The notes beneath the pieces are model-generated. The model made no database searches. It saw only the letters and a list, made by a program, of their open reading frames with translations, and was not told the DNA's origin. The translations under genes and the position numbers were made by a program. Positions 8,170 to 16,060 of a stretch of DNA of 34,031 nucleotides are shown here, piece after piece (position 1 is the first letter of the stretch; each line of letters opens with the position of its first letter). The stretch is from Spirochaetaceae bacterium (GTDB lineage Bacteria; Spirochaetota; Spirochaetia; DSM-27196; SLAA01). The DNA lies in assembly GCA_003556605.1 (NCBI GenBank), contig PWQX01000195.1:1-34031 (forward strand), written 5' to 3'.

Positions 8170-9164
8170 TGACACGCAAACTAATCACTGTTGGAGTAGT
8201 GGTAGTGGTGCTCGGTGTGGTGTTTATCATGCTCGGGCCCTTGTACATCCTCGACGAAGGCGAACAGGCTGTGGTAACCCGCTTCGGTGAGATCGTGCAG
8301 GTCGAGACCGACGCGGGACTGAAGTTCAGGCTACCGATGGTCGACCAGGTGGTACGTTACCCAAAGCGCATCCAATCCTGGGACGGCGACCCCAGCCGTA
8401 TGCCGACCGAGGAGCAGCAGTTCATCTGGGTGGACACCACCGCACGGTGGCGCATCACCGACCCGGCGTTGTTCTACGCCTCATTATTCGGCCTCGAATC
8501 AGCCTACGCCCGGCTCGATGAGGTCATTGAGAGCTCGGTGCGCAATACCATCGCGGCCAACGAGCTTGCCGAGGCGGTACGGGCTTCCGACCATATCTTG
8601 GAGACCGAGCCCGAGATCGCCCCGGTGGGGGACGCCGAGGCCGAAGAGCTCGAAGAAGCCGACGACTTGGAGGACTTGCTCGATGTCCGCGACGAGCAGC
8701 CGAGTATCGCACGCGGACGGCGCGCGCTGTCGGACGAGATGCTGCGGGCGGCGAGCGAGGTTGCCCCGGATTACGGTATTGAGCTTATCGACGTCGTGAT
8801 CCGCCAGATCCGTTACGCTGACGACCTCACCGAAAGTGTGTATGACCGCATGGTCTCTGAGCGCGCGCGTTTCGCCGAGTTCTACCGCTCGTTCGGCGAG
8901 GGCCGCAAGCGCGAGACTCTCGGGCAGCTGGAAAGCGAGAAAGCACGCATACTCTCGCGCGCCTATCGCGAGTCGGAAGAGATTCTGGCGGAAGCAGAGA
9001 CTGAGGCCGGACGGATCTATTCGGCATCTTACAGTCAGTCTCCCGAGTTCTTCGACTTCTACCGCGGTGTGCAGTCGTACGAAGAGATCGTTCCGCGTTT
9101 CCGAAAAACGCTGACCACCGACATGGACTATTTCCGGTTTCTGCATAGCGAGATGGGCGAGTAG
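8169..9164 (+). CDS. hflC: HflC, SPFH-family partner of HflK
   Basis: ATG 8169 shares its A with the hflK stop. The 331 residues include an N-terminal membrane helix at about 5-27. The SPFH core (EGEQAVVTRFGEIVQVETDAGLKFRLP) comes next, then the DTTARWRITDP segment. The C-terminal helix (VSERARFAEFYRSFGEGRKRETLGQLESEKARILSRA type) matches HflC. Between the two helices at about 145-180 there is an acidic insertion (EAEELEEADDLEDLLD), longer than the loop usually found there. It works with HflK to restrain FtsH at the membrane. The gap to murE is 20 bases, so co-transcription is likely. Confidence 0.9.
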   Translation: MTRKLITVGVVVVVLGVVFIMLGPLYILDEGEQAVVTRFGEIVQVETDAGLKFRLPMVDQVVRYPKRIQSWDGDPSRMPTEEQQFIWVDTTARWRITDPALFYASLFGLESAYARLDEVIESSVRNTIAANELAEAVRASDHILETEPEIAPVGDAEAEELEEADDLEDLLDVRDEQPSIARGRRALSDEMLRAASEVAPDYGIELIDVVIRQIRYADDLTESVYDRMVSERARFAEFYRSFGEGRKRETLGQLESEKARILSRAYRESEEILAEAETEAGRIYSASYSQSPEFFDFYRGVQSYEEIVPRFRKTLTTDMDYFRFLHSEMGE

Positions 9165-9184
9165 CGCGCGGAGTACAGCACAGA

Positions 9185-10804
9185 ATGCACAGCGAGTTTA
9201 GATTATCTGAGCTCATTGATACGAGCGAGGTGCGCGATCGTCTTGGTAAAGGCGACCCGGCTATTACCGCCATCGCGTACGACTCGCGCGAGTGTCTGCC
9301 CGGCTGCGTGTTTTTTGCGCTGCCGGGTGCCCATGTAGACGGACACCGGTTCATCCCGCAGGCGATTGAGCGCGGGGCGGCTGCGATTGTACAAACCATG
9401 CCGGTAAATCGCAACACGCCAGACGCCTCACGCAGCGACGTCGTGCGACTGCAGGTAGATAATGCACGAGTTCTCCTGTCACGTGCGGCGGCGCGATTCT
9501 ACGGTGATCCGTCACGCAAGCTGACCGTAATCGGGGTAACCGGAACCGATGGGAAAAGCACCACCGTGTACTTTCTCTATCAGCTGTTGGCCGCACTCGG
9601 CAAACCGGCCGGTTTCATTTCAACCGTTGCGCTGAACACCCGCGGCGAGGTCCGCAAGAACACGATGCGGCAGTCCACGCCTGAAGCGCCCGATCTGCAC
9701 AAGATGCTGGCGGAGATGCTGGAAAACGGATTGCGGTATGCAATCGTTGAGGCAACGAGTCACGGCTTGTCGCTGCGCACTGCACGACTCGCCGACATAG
9801 CGTTTGACGTTGCCGTGTGTACCAATATCAGCCACGATCATCTGGAGTTTCATGGCACCCCCGAGCAATACCGCAATGACAAGGCGAATCTGCTGCGCGC
9901 GCTTGATCGCGACATCGCCGCGAGCCCGGACGGCACTGCGCGTGTACCCCGCGTCACACGCGGGCGTGAAGAGCACACGCCTGCGGCGTCCAAACGGTTC
10001 GCGGTATTGAACCGTGACGACGATGGCTCCCGGTCGCTCTCCGCGCATACCCGGCAGCCGGTGCTGTGGTACTCGCTCCGGGATGCCGGCGCCGACTTAT
10101 TCGCCGACGAGTTGCACGAAGAGCTCGACGGCAGCAGCTTCAGGCTGCGTTCCGGATCACAGCAGGCGCAGGCGCGAATCACGTTAGGTGGCCGCTTCAA
10201 CCTCGAGAACGCGCTTGCCGCCGCCTTGGCGGTGAGGGGCCTGTTCAGGGTGCACTTGGAAGAGATTGCGGCGCTCTTGCCGGCGCTCGAGGGCGTAGCC
10301 GGCCGAATGATCACGGTAACCGCGCCGGACCACCCTTTTACCGTGATCGTAGACTACGCGCACACCCCGGCCTCCTTTGAGAAGCTGTTCCCTATGATTG
10401 CAGCGCGCACACGCGGCGGCATAATCCCGGTCTTCAGTTCCGCCGGCGAACGAGACCTCGAAAAACGCCCGATCCTCGGTGAAATTGCGGCGCGCTACAG
10501 TCGGATGGTGATACTCGCAGATGAAGATCCCCGCGGCGAAGAGCCGTTGGCGATCCTTGAAGCGGTTGCGGCAGGCTGCATGCGCGTCCGTCCGGAGTGG
10601 CGCCGCGGCCGTGAGCTGCAGATCATCCCGCACCGGCCCAGCGCGATTCGCGCCGCGTTGCGCGCCGCCGAACCGGGAGATACCGTGCTGTTGCTCGGCA
10701 AAGGACATGAAGGCAACATCATCTACGCCGACGGCGCAGTTGAGTGGGACGAGGAAGCCGAAGCTCGTAGGGCGCTGCAGGAGCTCAACTCGGCGATGGT
10801 ATAG
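9185..10804 (+). CDS. murE: UDP-N-acetylmuramyl-tripeptide synthetase (MurE)
   Basis: MurE adds the third peptide residue to UDP-MurNAc-L-Ala-D-Glu in the cytoplasm. The 539-residue length fits. Order: N-terminal UDP-binding domain (DSRECLPGCVFFALPG, 33-48); Mur ATPase domain with the P-loop GVTGTDGKSTT at 117-127, the STPEAPDLH substrate loop and TNISHDHLEFHGT; C-terminal ligase domain with VDYAHTP and GKGHEG. The site that selects the third residue is DNPR in meso-diaminopimelate enzymes. Here it reads E447-D448-P449-R450, so the amino acid added cannot be assigned from the motif. Cultured spirochaetes are known for L-ornithine at this position. An insertion near 240-262 (DGTARVPRVTRGREEH) is unusual. 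It lies 26 bases before ddl. Confidence 0.93.
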   Translation: MHSEFRLSELIDTSEVRDRLGKGDPAITAIAYDSRECLPGCVFFALPGAHVDGHRFIPQAIERGAAAIVQTMPVNRNTPDASRSDVVRLQVDNARVLLSRAAARFYGDPSRKLTVIGVTGTDGKSTTVYFLYQLLAALGKPAGFISTVALNTRGEVRKNTMRQSTPEAPDLHKMLAEMLENGLRYAIVEATSHGLSLRTARLADIAFDVAVCTNISHDHLEFHGTPEQYRNDKANLLRALDRDIAASPDGTARVPRVTRGREEHTPAASKRFAVLNRDDDGSRSLSAHTRQPVLWYSLRDAGADLFADELHEELDGSSFRLRSGSQQAQARITLGGRFNLENALAAALAVRGLFRVHLEEIAALLPALEGVAGRMITVTAPDHPFTVIVDYAHTPASFEKLFPMIAARTRGGIIPVFSSAGERDLEKRPILGEIAARYSRMVILADEDPRGEEPLAILEAVAAGCMRVRPEWRRGRELQIIPHRPSAIRAALRAAEPGDTVLLLGKGHEGNIIYADGAVEWDEEAEARRALQELNSAMV

Positions 10805-10830
10805 CGGCGCGATAGCAAGGAACTCGAGCA

Positions 10831-11937
10831 ATGGCGATTACCAGACTAGGAGTACTGTACGGCGGCCGCTCAGGGGAACACGAAGTATCACTACAGTCGG
10901 CTACCTCCATAGTTCGCAACATCGACAGCACCCGCTTCACGCAGACGCTTATCGGAATCACGCGTGCAGGTCACTGGTATTTGCAACCCGACTCTGTAGT
11001 TGACTCGGTACACGCCGGCATGCCGATTGAGCGTGTTCAAGAGAACGAGCAACAGCTGGTGCTATTCCGACCGGGTGTCGGGCTCACGGTAAACGGCGAC
11101 TTAATCCCGATGGACTGCGTGTTCCCGGTTCTGCACGGCTCGTTCGGCGAGGATGGCACGGTGCAGGGCTTGTTGGAGCTCGTCGGCGTACCGTACGTCG
11201 GCGCAGGGGTGCTCGGTAGCGCGCTCGGCATGGACAAGGAGATCGTCAAGCGCGTCTGGCAGGCTCATCGGCTGCCGGCGGTTCCGTTTCACCCGTTCTC
11301 TGCGGCCGAGTACCGTGAAAGCGGAACCGCGAGACTGCCTGCCGAGCTCAACGCAGCACTCGGTCAACCGCCGTACTTTGTAAAACCGGCCTGTGCCGGA
11401 TCCTCGGTCGGAATCAGCCGTATCAAGTCATTCACCGAGCTTGACCCGGCTTTGAAAGCGGCGTTTCGCTTCGATACCAAGGTCTTAATTGAGCCGAGCA
11501 TTCCGGCCCGCGAAATTGAGGTGGCGGTGCTCGGCAACCACCGGCCCCGGGCGTTTACGCCCGGCGAGGTTATCCCAACACATGAGTTCTACGATTACGA
11601 GGCGAAGTATATCGACCCCAACGGCGCCGAGCTGGTAATCCCGGCCGATCTGCCGCACGAAACTCTGACAACCGCGCGTGAACTGGCCCTCGCCGCGTAT
11701 CGTGCCTGTGGCGCCTGTGGACTCGCACGCGTCGACCTATTCTACGACAAACGCGAAGAAGAGCTGCTGCTGAACGAGATCAACACCATTCCCGGCTTCA
11801 CGCGGATCAGTATGTTTCCGCGTATGTGCGCCCACGACGGGCTCGCGTACCCGCAGCTGTTGGCTCAATTGACCGAGCTCGCGATTGAGCACCACAGCGA
11901 GCGGCAGAGCCTCGACGGAGTCTGGACTCCTTTATAA
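10831..11937 (+). CDS. ddl: D-alanine--D-alanine ligase
   Basis: This ATP-grasp enzyme joins two D-alanines for the peptidoglycan pentapeptide. ATG 10831 has AAGGAA about eight bases upstream. The 368 residues show the N-terminal VLYGGRSGEHEVSLQSA block (E and S contact the first D-Ala). FPVLHGSFGEDGTVQGLLELVGVPYVGAGVLGSALGMDK follows, then VKPACAGSSVGISRIKS (ATP and omega loop) and the metal site NEINTIPGFTRISMFP. The middle HGSFGEDGT and the D-Ala-D-Ala-type residues argue against a D-lactate ligase. Downstream of murE, it forms a cell-wall precursor pair. The next gene is convergent, 44 bases away, and no clear terminator is seen between them. Confidence 0.95.
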   Translation: MAITRLGVLYGGRSGEHEVSLQSATSIVRNIDSTRFTQTLIGITRAGHWYLQPDSVVDSVHAGMPIERVQENEQQLVLFRPGVGLTVNGDLIPMDCVFPVLHGSFGEDGTVQGLLELVGVPYVGAGVLGSALGMDKEIVKRVWQAHRLPAVPFHPFSAAEYRESGTARLPAELNAALGQPPYFVKPACAGSSVGISRIKSFTELDPALKAAFRFDTKVLIEPSIPAREIEVAVLGNHRPRAFTPGEVIPTHEFYDYEAKYIDPNGAELVIPADLPHETLTTARELALAAYRACGACGLARVDLFYDKREEELLLNEINTIPGFTRISMFPRMCAHDGLAYPQLLAQLTELAIEHHSERQSLDGVWTPL

Positions 11938-11981
11938 CCAAGCGCACACGGGCGGCCGGCGCGTTACAAGAACCCGCTCTC

Positions 11982-12491
11982 TTACCAATGCTCGTACGCC
12001 ACCACGCGCTTAAACGGATGACGCGCGGGCGGTTCCGGCGATTCGTCCGGGTTCCCGACAACCAACAGCATAACCACTCGCATTGAGAACGGCACCGACA
12101 GCAGACTCTTGACATCGCGCTCTTTGAACGTAGTTACCACGCATGCGCCGAGCTCTTCGTGCTCGGCCTGCAGCAGCATGAATGACGCGGCAAACGCCAG
12201 GTCTATCGGGTACGACAACTGCCCATTGGGCATCTTGTATTCAACATTGGTAGTACACAGGGCAATGGTAACCGGTGCTTCACCGATATACTCCTGTCCA
12301 AACGCGGCCGCTTCAAGGCTCTTGCGCATGTCAGGGTCCTGCACCACGATGAAGCGCCACGCTTGACGGTTCTTGGCCGACGGTGCACGCCGACCCGCTT
12401 CCACGATGCGCTCAATTTGCTGATCGCTCAGCGGCTCATCCGTATACTTACGAATACTGACCCGCTGTGCGATCTCAGGAAGTAGGTCCAT
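11982..12491 (-). CDS. Nitroreductase-family flavoprotein
   Basis: The 169 residues form one short nitroreductase fold. The FMN-binding start is RVSIRKYTDEPLSDQQIERIVEAGRRAPSAKNRQAWRFIVV. The dimer/FMN region is DLAFAASFMLLQAEHEELGACVV, and the end is VVGNPDESPEPPARHPFKRVV. Such proteins use FMN and NAD(P)H to reduce nitro, quinone or other electron-poor compounds; the substrate cannot be told. An AGGA ribosome site lies seven bases before ATG 12491. It is divergent from the M28-like gene, and the proposed promoter of that gene overlaps this leader. It could also be an iodotyrosine-deiodinase-like or BluB-like member, but the length favours the simple type. Confidence 0.85.
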   Translation of the reverse strand: MDLLPEIAQRVSIRKYTDEPLSDQQIERIVEAGRRAPSAKNRQAWRFIVVQDPDMRKSLEAAAFGQEYIGEAPVTIALCTTNVEYKMPNGQLSYPIDLAFAASFMLLQAEHEELGACVVTTFKERDVKSLLSVPFSMRVVMLLVVGNPDESPEPPARHPFKRVVAYEHW

Positions 12492-12520
12492 ACGTGATTC
12501 CTTCTCAGTTTTCCTCGTGC

Positions 12521-12549
12521 TTGACTGCCTCGAACGTTTTACCTATCGT
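12521..12549 (+). promoter_or_regulatory. Putative promoter of the M28-like/dinB operon
   Basis: TTGACT (12521-12526) and TATCGT (12544-12549) are exactly 17 bases apart. The -10 ends 9 bases before ATG 12559, leaving almost no leader. Its position argues against the in-frame GTG at 12517 as the start. Confidence 0.45.
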
Positions 12550-12558
12550 GATCTGGTA

Positions 12559-14757
12559 ATGCGGAAGTTTCTGTTCCTTGCGGTCCTGAGTCTAACAGGT
12601 TCCGTGTTGTTTTTACAGCCCTTATCCGCCGTTAATCCGCAACGCGCAGAGGAATTACTCGGGGAGTTCCGTGCGTTCTATCCGCGCGCCGAAGCGTCCG
12701 ACGGCGAAACCCGCGCGGTTGCGTTTCTCGACGAGCGGCTCAGTGAGCTGGGACTCCAGCCGATAAAGCAAGGGTTTGAGGACTTCGAGGACGGCCATTC
12801 GTTCTCTTCAATTGTCCGTGCTCGGATTGAGGGAGCTGTCGACGAGGACTTACTCCTGCTTGTCCCGATTGATCATCAACGCCGGCGCGAGCGCCGGCAA
12901 GATGGGTCGGCGTCGCTTGCGCTTGCTCTGGCGTTAGCCGAGCGCTACAGCCAAGAAACACCGCCGCTGAACATTGAGTTCGTGTTTTTAGGCGCCGAAC
13001 AGGGTCCGTTTGCTCGGCATCCCATGGGCACGCGCCACATATTGCGTGATTTCTTCCCCCAGCGTCCAAGCTATGCGCTGTACCTCGATCTCCAGACCGT
13101 TGGCGGAAGCCTTGAAATCGAACACGGCGGAGATGGGGTGGTAGCACCTTCCTGGCTGGTGCAGGCTGCGCTTCAAAGTGCTCACAGCACCGAGCTTCCG
13201 TTCTCGCTTCCGGGCACTCTCGGTCACATTCATCGCGCCGGTGTAGGGACCAGCAACACACCGATCAGTTTGTATCTGGCTGCCGAGCTTCCGGCGATCG
13301 GGCTCTTCAGCGGTGGGGCGCCGGTGCTTGAAGCTGATGAATGGTTCGGCGAACTGATCGCACTGGTAGACCGGCTCGCCGAAGGTACCGCCGAGCGCGT
13401 TGGGCTGCAATGGGATCGGCACTACGTTGTTTTCGCTATTCCCGGACGCCACATCGTGGTGCCGGAGACCGTACACGTTATCGTAGTATGGGTGATCGCC
13501 GCCGCGATGCTGCTGTACGGCATGACGTACCGAGTACGTTTGACCCGCTACCTTCGCAGCGTTCGGCGGAATCTCTGGAACCTTCCGGTCCTGTTCTTGT
13601 TGGTGTTCGGTTTCTTGGCGCTGGCCACGGTTTTGCTCGAACAGATTCTGAGGCTCAGAGGCTTCCCGGATTTATGGCAGTTCTATCCCCTGCCGTTCTT
13701 CGTCATGAAGTTGACGTTGGCGATCTTCTTGTTCAGCACAGTCTTTCAGCTTGCCTTTCGCCTGCCGCTCTCAAAACACGGAAGCTTTTACTCCGCCGCC
13801 GCGATCGTGGTGTTGATGGTGCTGGTAGTGGTGACGGCAGGCATCAGTATATCTTTCAGCTACTACTTCTTATGGGCACTGTTGTGCGCTTTCTTGTTCT
13901 CGATAACACGAAAGAAAGCCTTGATGCCGCTGTGGGTCGCGATCGCACCGCTATGGTTCTTGGTAGCCGCGGTCGTGGTATTCAGCCGTCCCGAGCTCGG
14001 AGCAATTCGTGCGCTGCTGTTGTCACCGATTCGGGGAAACGCCATCCTGGCGCTCGTTATTCTCCCGTTCCTCCTCATGCTCGTGCGTATCGACTTTCTC
14101 CTGAGCCCGCCCTCCCCTGGTAAAGCGCTATTCAGCCTCAAGCTGCTTGCGGGGGTCACCGGGGTGGTGTCAGCCGCCTTTATCGCGTTTGTAGTAGTGA
14201 TCAACCCGTTCGAAAACGATGAACGCCAGGTGGTCGAGATTCACGAACACATCTCCGTCGCGGCCGAAGAGCGCCGGGTCAGCCTGCACAGCCCCGCACC
14301 CCTGCCGGCGCTGCAGTTGACACTCGGTGATGAGGTGCACCGCATTGACGCTGCGGGAAGACGGCACACGCTGCGGCCTGCAGGCCTGCCTCAGCTCGTG
14401 CAGGCTGAGCTCATGCAGCAGGCGTTCCTCGACCGCATTCAGCATCGGTTGATCGTTGAACCTGACGAGCGTTTCGATGATCTGACCATTCGACTGCAGG
14501 CACCTGAGAGCTTCCTGTTGTTTGACTCAAACTTCCCGTTCCGCATGGGACCCGAAGGGCGCTCTGCCGAGATCTTCGTTGGGGCCGCGCCGCCGATCCC
14601 GCTTGAGGTTGAGTATACCGTGCCTTCCGACATCCCGATTGCGGCCACTATCGAGGCCGAATGGTTCCGGCTCTCAGAGCCCTTTTGGCTCAGCAACGGG
14701 CACCTAACCGTGCGCCCGCGGCTGAGCCTCAGACAGCCGGTACCGGTTGCGGAGTGA
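12559..14757 (+). CDS. M28 peptidase-like domain fused to eight-TM membrane region; probably not catalytic
   Basis: ATG 12559 opens a signal-like segment (MRKFLFLAVLSLTGSVLFL), giving 732 residues. The first ~300 follow the M28 aminopeptidase fold: LLLLVPIDHQ near 99-107, QDGSASLALALALAERY at 114-130, IEFVFLGAEQGP near 138-150. The metal pattern of active members is broken. HxD is replaced by I104-D105-H106, and the EE pair is A146-E147, although D115 is kept. About eight membrane helices fill roughly 312-545, as in multi-pass M28 proteins. A ~190-residue beta-rich exported domain then closes the protein. It probably binds rather than cleaves, or uses another metal site. The stop lies 3 bases before dinB, so the two are co-transcribed. 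Function is unknown. Confidence 0.7.
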   Translation: MRKFLFLAVLSLTGSVLFLQPLSAVNPQRAEELLGEFRAFYPRAEASDGETRAVAFLDERLSELGLQPIKQGFEDFEDGHSFSSIVRARIEGAVDEDLLLLVPIDHQRRRERRQDGSASLALALALAERYSQETPPLNIEFVFLGAEQGPFARHPMGTRHILRDFFPQRPSYALYLDLQTVGGSLEIEHGGDGVVAPSWLVQAALQSAHSTELPFSLPGTLGHIHRAGVGTSNTPISLYLAAELPAIGLFSGGAPVLEADEWFGELIALVDRLAEGTAERVGLQWDRHYVVFAIPGRHIVVPETVHVIVVWVIAAAMLLYGMTYRVRLTRYLRSVRRNLWNLPVLFLLVFGFLALATVLLEQILRLRGFPDLWQFYPLPFFVMKLTLAIFLFSTVFQLAFRLPLSKHGSFYSAAAIVVLMVLVVVTAGISISFSYYFLWALLCAFLFSITRKKALMPLWVAIAPLWFLVAAVVVFSRPELGAIRALLLSPIRGNAILALVILPFLLMLVRIDFLLSPPSPGKALFSLKLLAGVTGVVSAAFIAFVVVINPFENDERQVVEIHEHISVAAEERRVSLHSPAPLPALQLTLGDEVHRIDAAGRRHTLRPAGLPQLVQAELMQQAFLDRIQHRLIVEPDERFDDLTIRLQAPESFLLFDSNFPFRMGPEGRSAEIFVGAAPPIPLEVEYTVPSDIPIAATIEAEWFRLSEPFWLSNGHLTVRPRLSLRQPVPVAE

Positions 14758-14760
14758 GTG

Positions 14761-15939
14761 ATGGCCGACCCGCTGTGGTTCCACGTGGATATGGACGCGT
14801 TCTACGCCTCTGTGGAGCAACTCGACAATCCACAGTTGCGTGGTCGGCCGGTGATTGTAGGCGGTAAACCCGGCGGGCGCGGTGTTGTGTCGGCGTGCTC
14901 CTACGAAGCGCGTGCGTGCGGCGTGCATTCCGCCCAACCTATCGCCAAGGCATCTGAGCTATGCCCCCACGGAGTGTTTCTCCCGGTTCGGATGTCTCGG
15001 TATCGCGAGCTGTCGCAACAGATCATGCGGGCCCTCTCCAACTACTCTCCGGAGGTACACCAGGTTTCCATAGACGAGGCGTTCCTCGAGATGACCGGTA
15101 CCGAGCGCTTATTCGGCTCACCGCATGACACCGCAGGCCGGCTCAAGCGAGAGGTGCGCTGCGAGACAGGCCTTACCATTTCGATCGGCATCGCCCCCAG
15201 TCGCTACCTCGCGAAGCTCGCTTCCGGCTATGACAAGCCCGATGGGCTGTACCAGGTACACCCGGGTGAGGAGCTGGCCTTTACCGCCAGGCTCCCGCTC
15301 TCGAAGCTCTGGGGCGTCGGCAAACAGTCTCGCCGGCACCTGGAACGCTACGGCATCACAACGGTGACGCAGTTGCGGGCGCAAACCATCGAGCATCTTA
15401 CGCGGCTGTTCGGAGAGGCCGGCGCATGGTACCTGTACCGTTCGGCCCGGGGCATAGACCCCGGCATGTATGCAGAACGCACAAAAACCCACTCTATTAG
15501 CTCGGAGACCACCTTTGAGCACGATATCGCCGGCGCCGAGACGCTCGAAAGGGTACTCTTGGAGCTGAGCGACGGGGTGCTGTATCGCTTGCGGCAGGAA
15601 GGCGGCGTCGCACGGGTGGTGACTCTGAAGATCCGGCTGCAGGACTTCACGACCAAGACCGCCCGAACCACCCGCACCGCCCCGATTCGTTCGCTCGAGG
15701 AGCTGCACAGTACCGCCGTGGAGCTGCTCCACCGGCGGTGGACCAACCGGCGCCCGGTGCGTTTGATCGGGGTAGGGCTCGACAACGTGCTTCTCGATAC
15801 CGGACCGGAACAGGTGGAGCTCTTCGAGGATCGCGGGGAGCGGCAACGGCGAGTTGAAGATGCGGTATTTGATCTGCGCCGGCGCTATCGCGGCATCGCG
15901 ATCCGCAAAGCCCGTAACCTCGGCGAGACTAATCGGTAA
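14761..15939 (+). CDS. dinB: DNA polymerase IV (Y family)
   Basis: This is an error-prone translesion polymerase. ATG 14761 is chosen over GTG 14758 because GGAG (14751-14754) sits six bases before it. The 392 residues show the palm start FHVDMDAFYASVEQ with metal ligand D10 and the steric-gate tyrosine 15. The finger segment is VVSACSYEARACGVHSAQP, and the catalytic pair is SIDE (D105, E106). TISIGIAPSRYLAKLAS and the HhH region (LWGVGKQSRRHLERYGI) follow, then the little-finger domain. Near the end QVELF is a sliding-clamp-binding motif. No LexA box was recognised upstream; it appears to ride on the upstream membrane-protein transcript, an unusual partner for a damage-tolerance enzyme. Confidence 0.95.
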   Translation: MADPLWFHVDMDAFYASVEQLDNPQLRGRPVIVGGKPGGRGVVSACSYEARACGVHSAQPIAKASELCPHGVFLPVRMSRYRELSQQIMRALSNYSPEVHQVSIDEAFLEMTGTERLFGSPHDTAGRLKREVRCETGLTISIGIAPSRYLAKLASGYDKPDGLYQVHPGEELAFTARLPLSKLWGVGKQSRRHLERYGITTVTQLRAQTIEHLTRLFGEAGAWYLYRSARGIDPGMYAERTKTHSISSETTFEHDIAGAETLERVLLELSDGVLYRLRQEGGVARVVTLKIRLQDFTTKTARTTRTAPIRSLEELHSTAVELLHRRWTNRRPVRLIGVGLDNVLLDTGPEQVELFEDRGERQRRVEDAVFDLRRRYRGIAIRKARNLGETNR

Positions 15940-15997
15940 CATCGCCCGCCGCGCATGCACTATCGACCAATCTGCGGCTCCGCCGGACCGCCGAAGC

Positions 15998-16026
15998 TCG
16001 ACAGGGCCCGCTGGGTTTGGTACAGT
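15998..16026 (+). promoter_or_regulatory. Putative dapL promoter
   Basis: TCGACA (15998-16003) and TACAGT (16021-16026) are separated by 17 bases. The -35 matches at 5 of 6 and the -10 at 4 of 6. The expected leader is about 28 bases and holds the GAGGA ribosome site at 16049-16053. Confidence 0.45.
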
Positions 16027-16060
16027 ACGGCGGTAGCGACACCTAAGTGAGGACCGATAC

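Noticed and set aside
12517-12558. GTG 12517 as start of the M28-like protein
   Set aside because: It would put 14 charged residues before the signal peptide, has no ribosome site, and overlaps the best promoter in the region.
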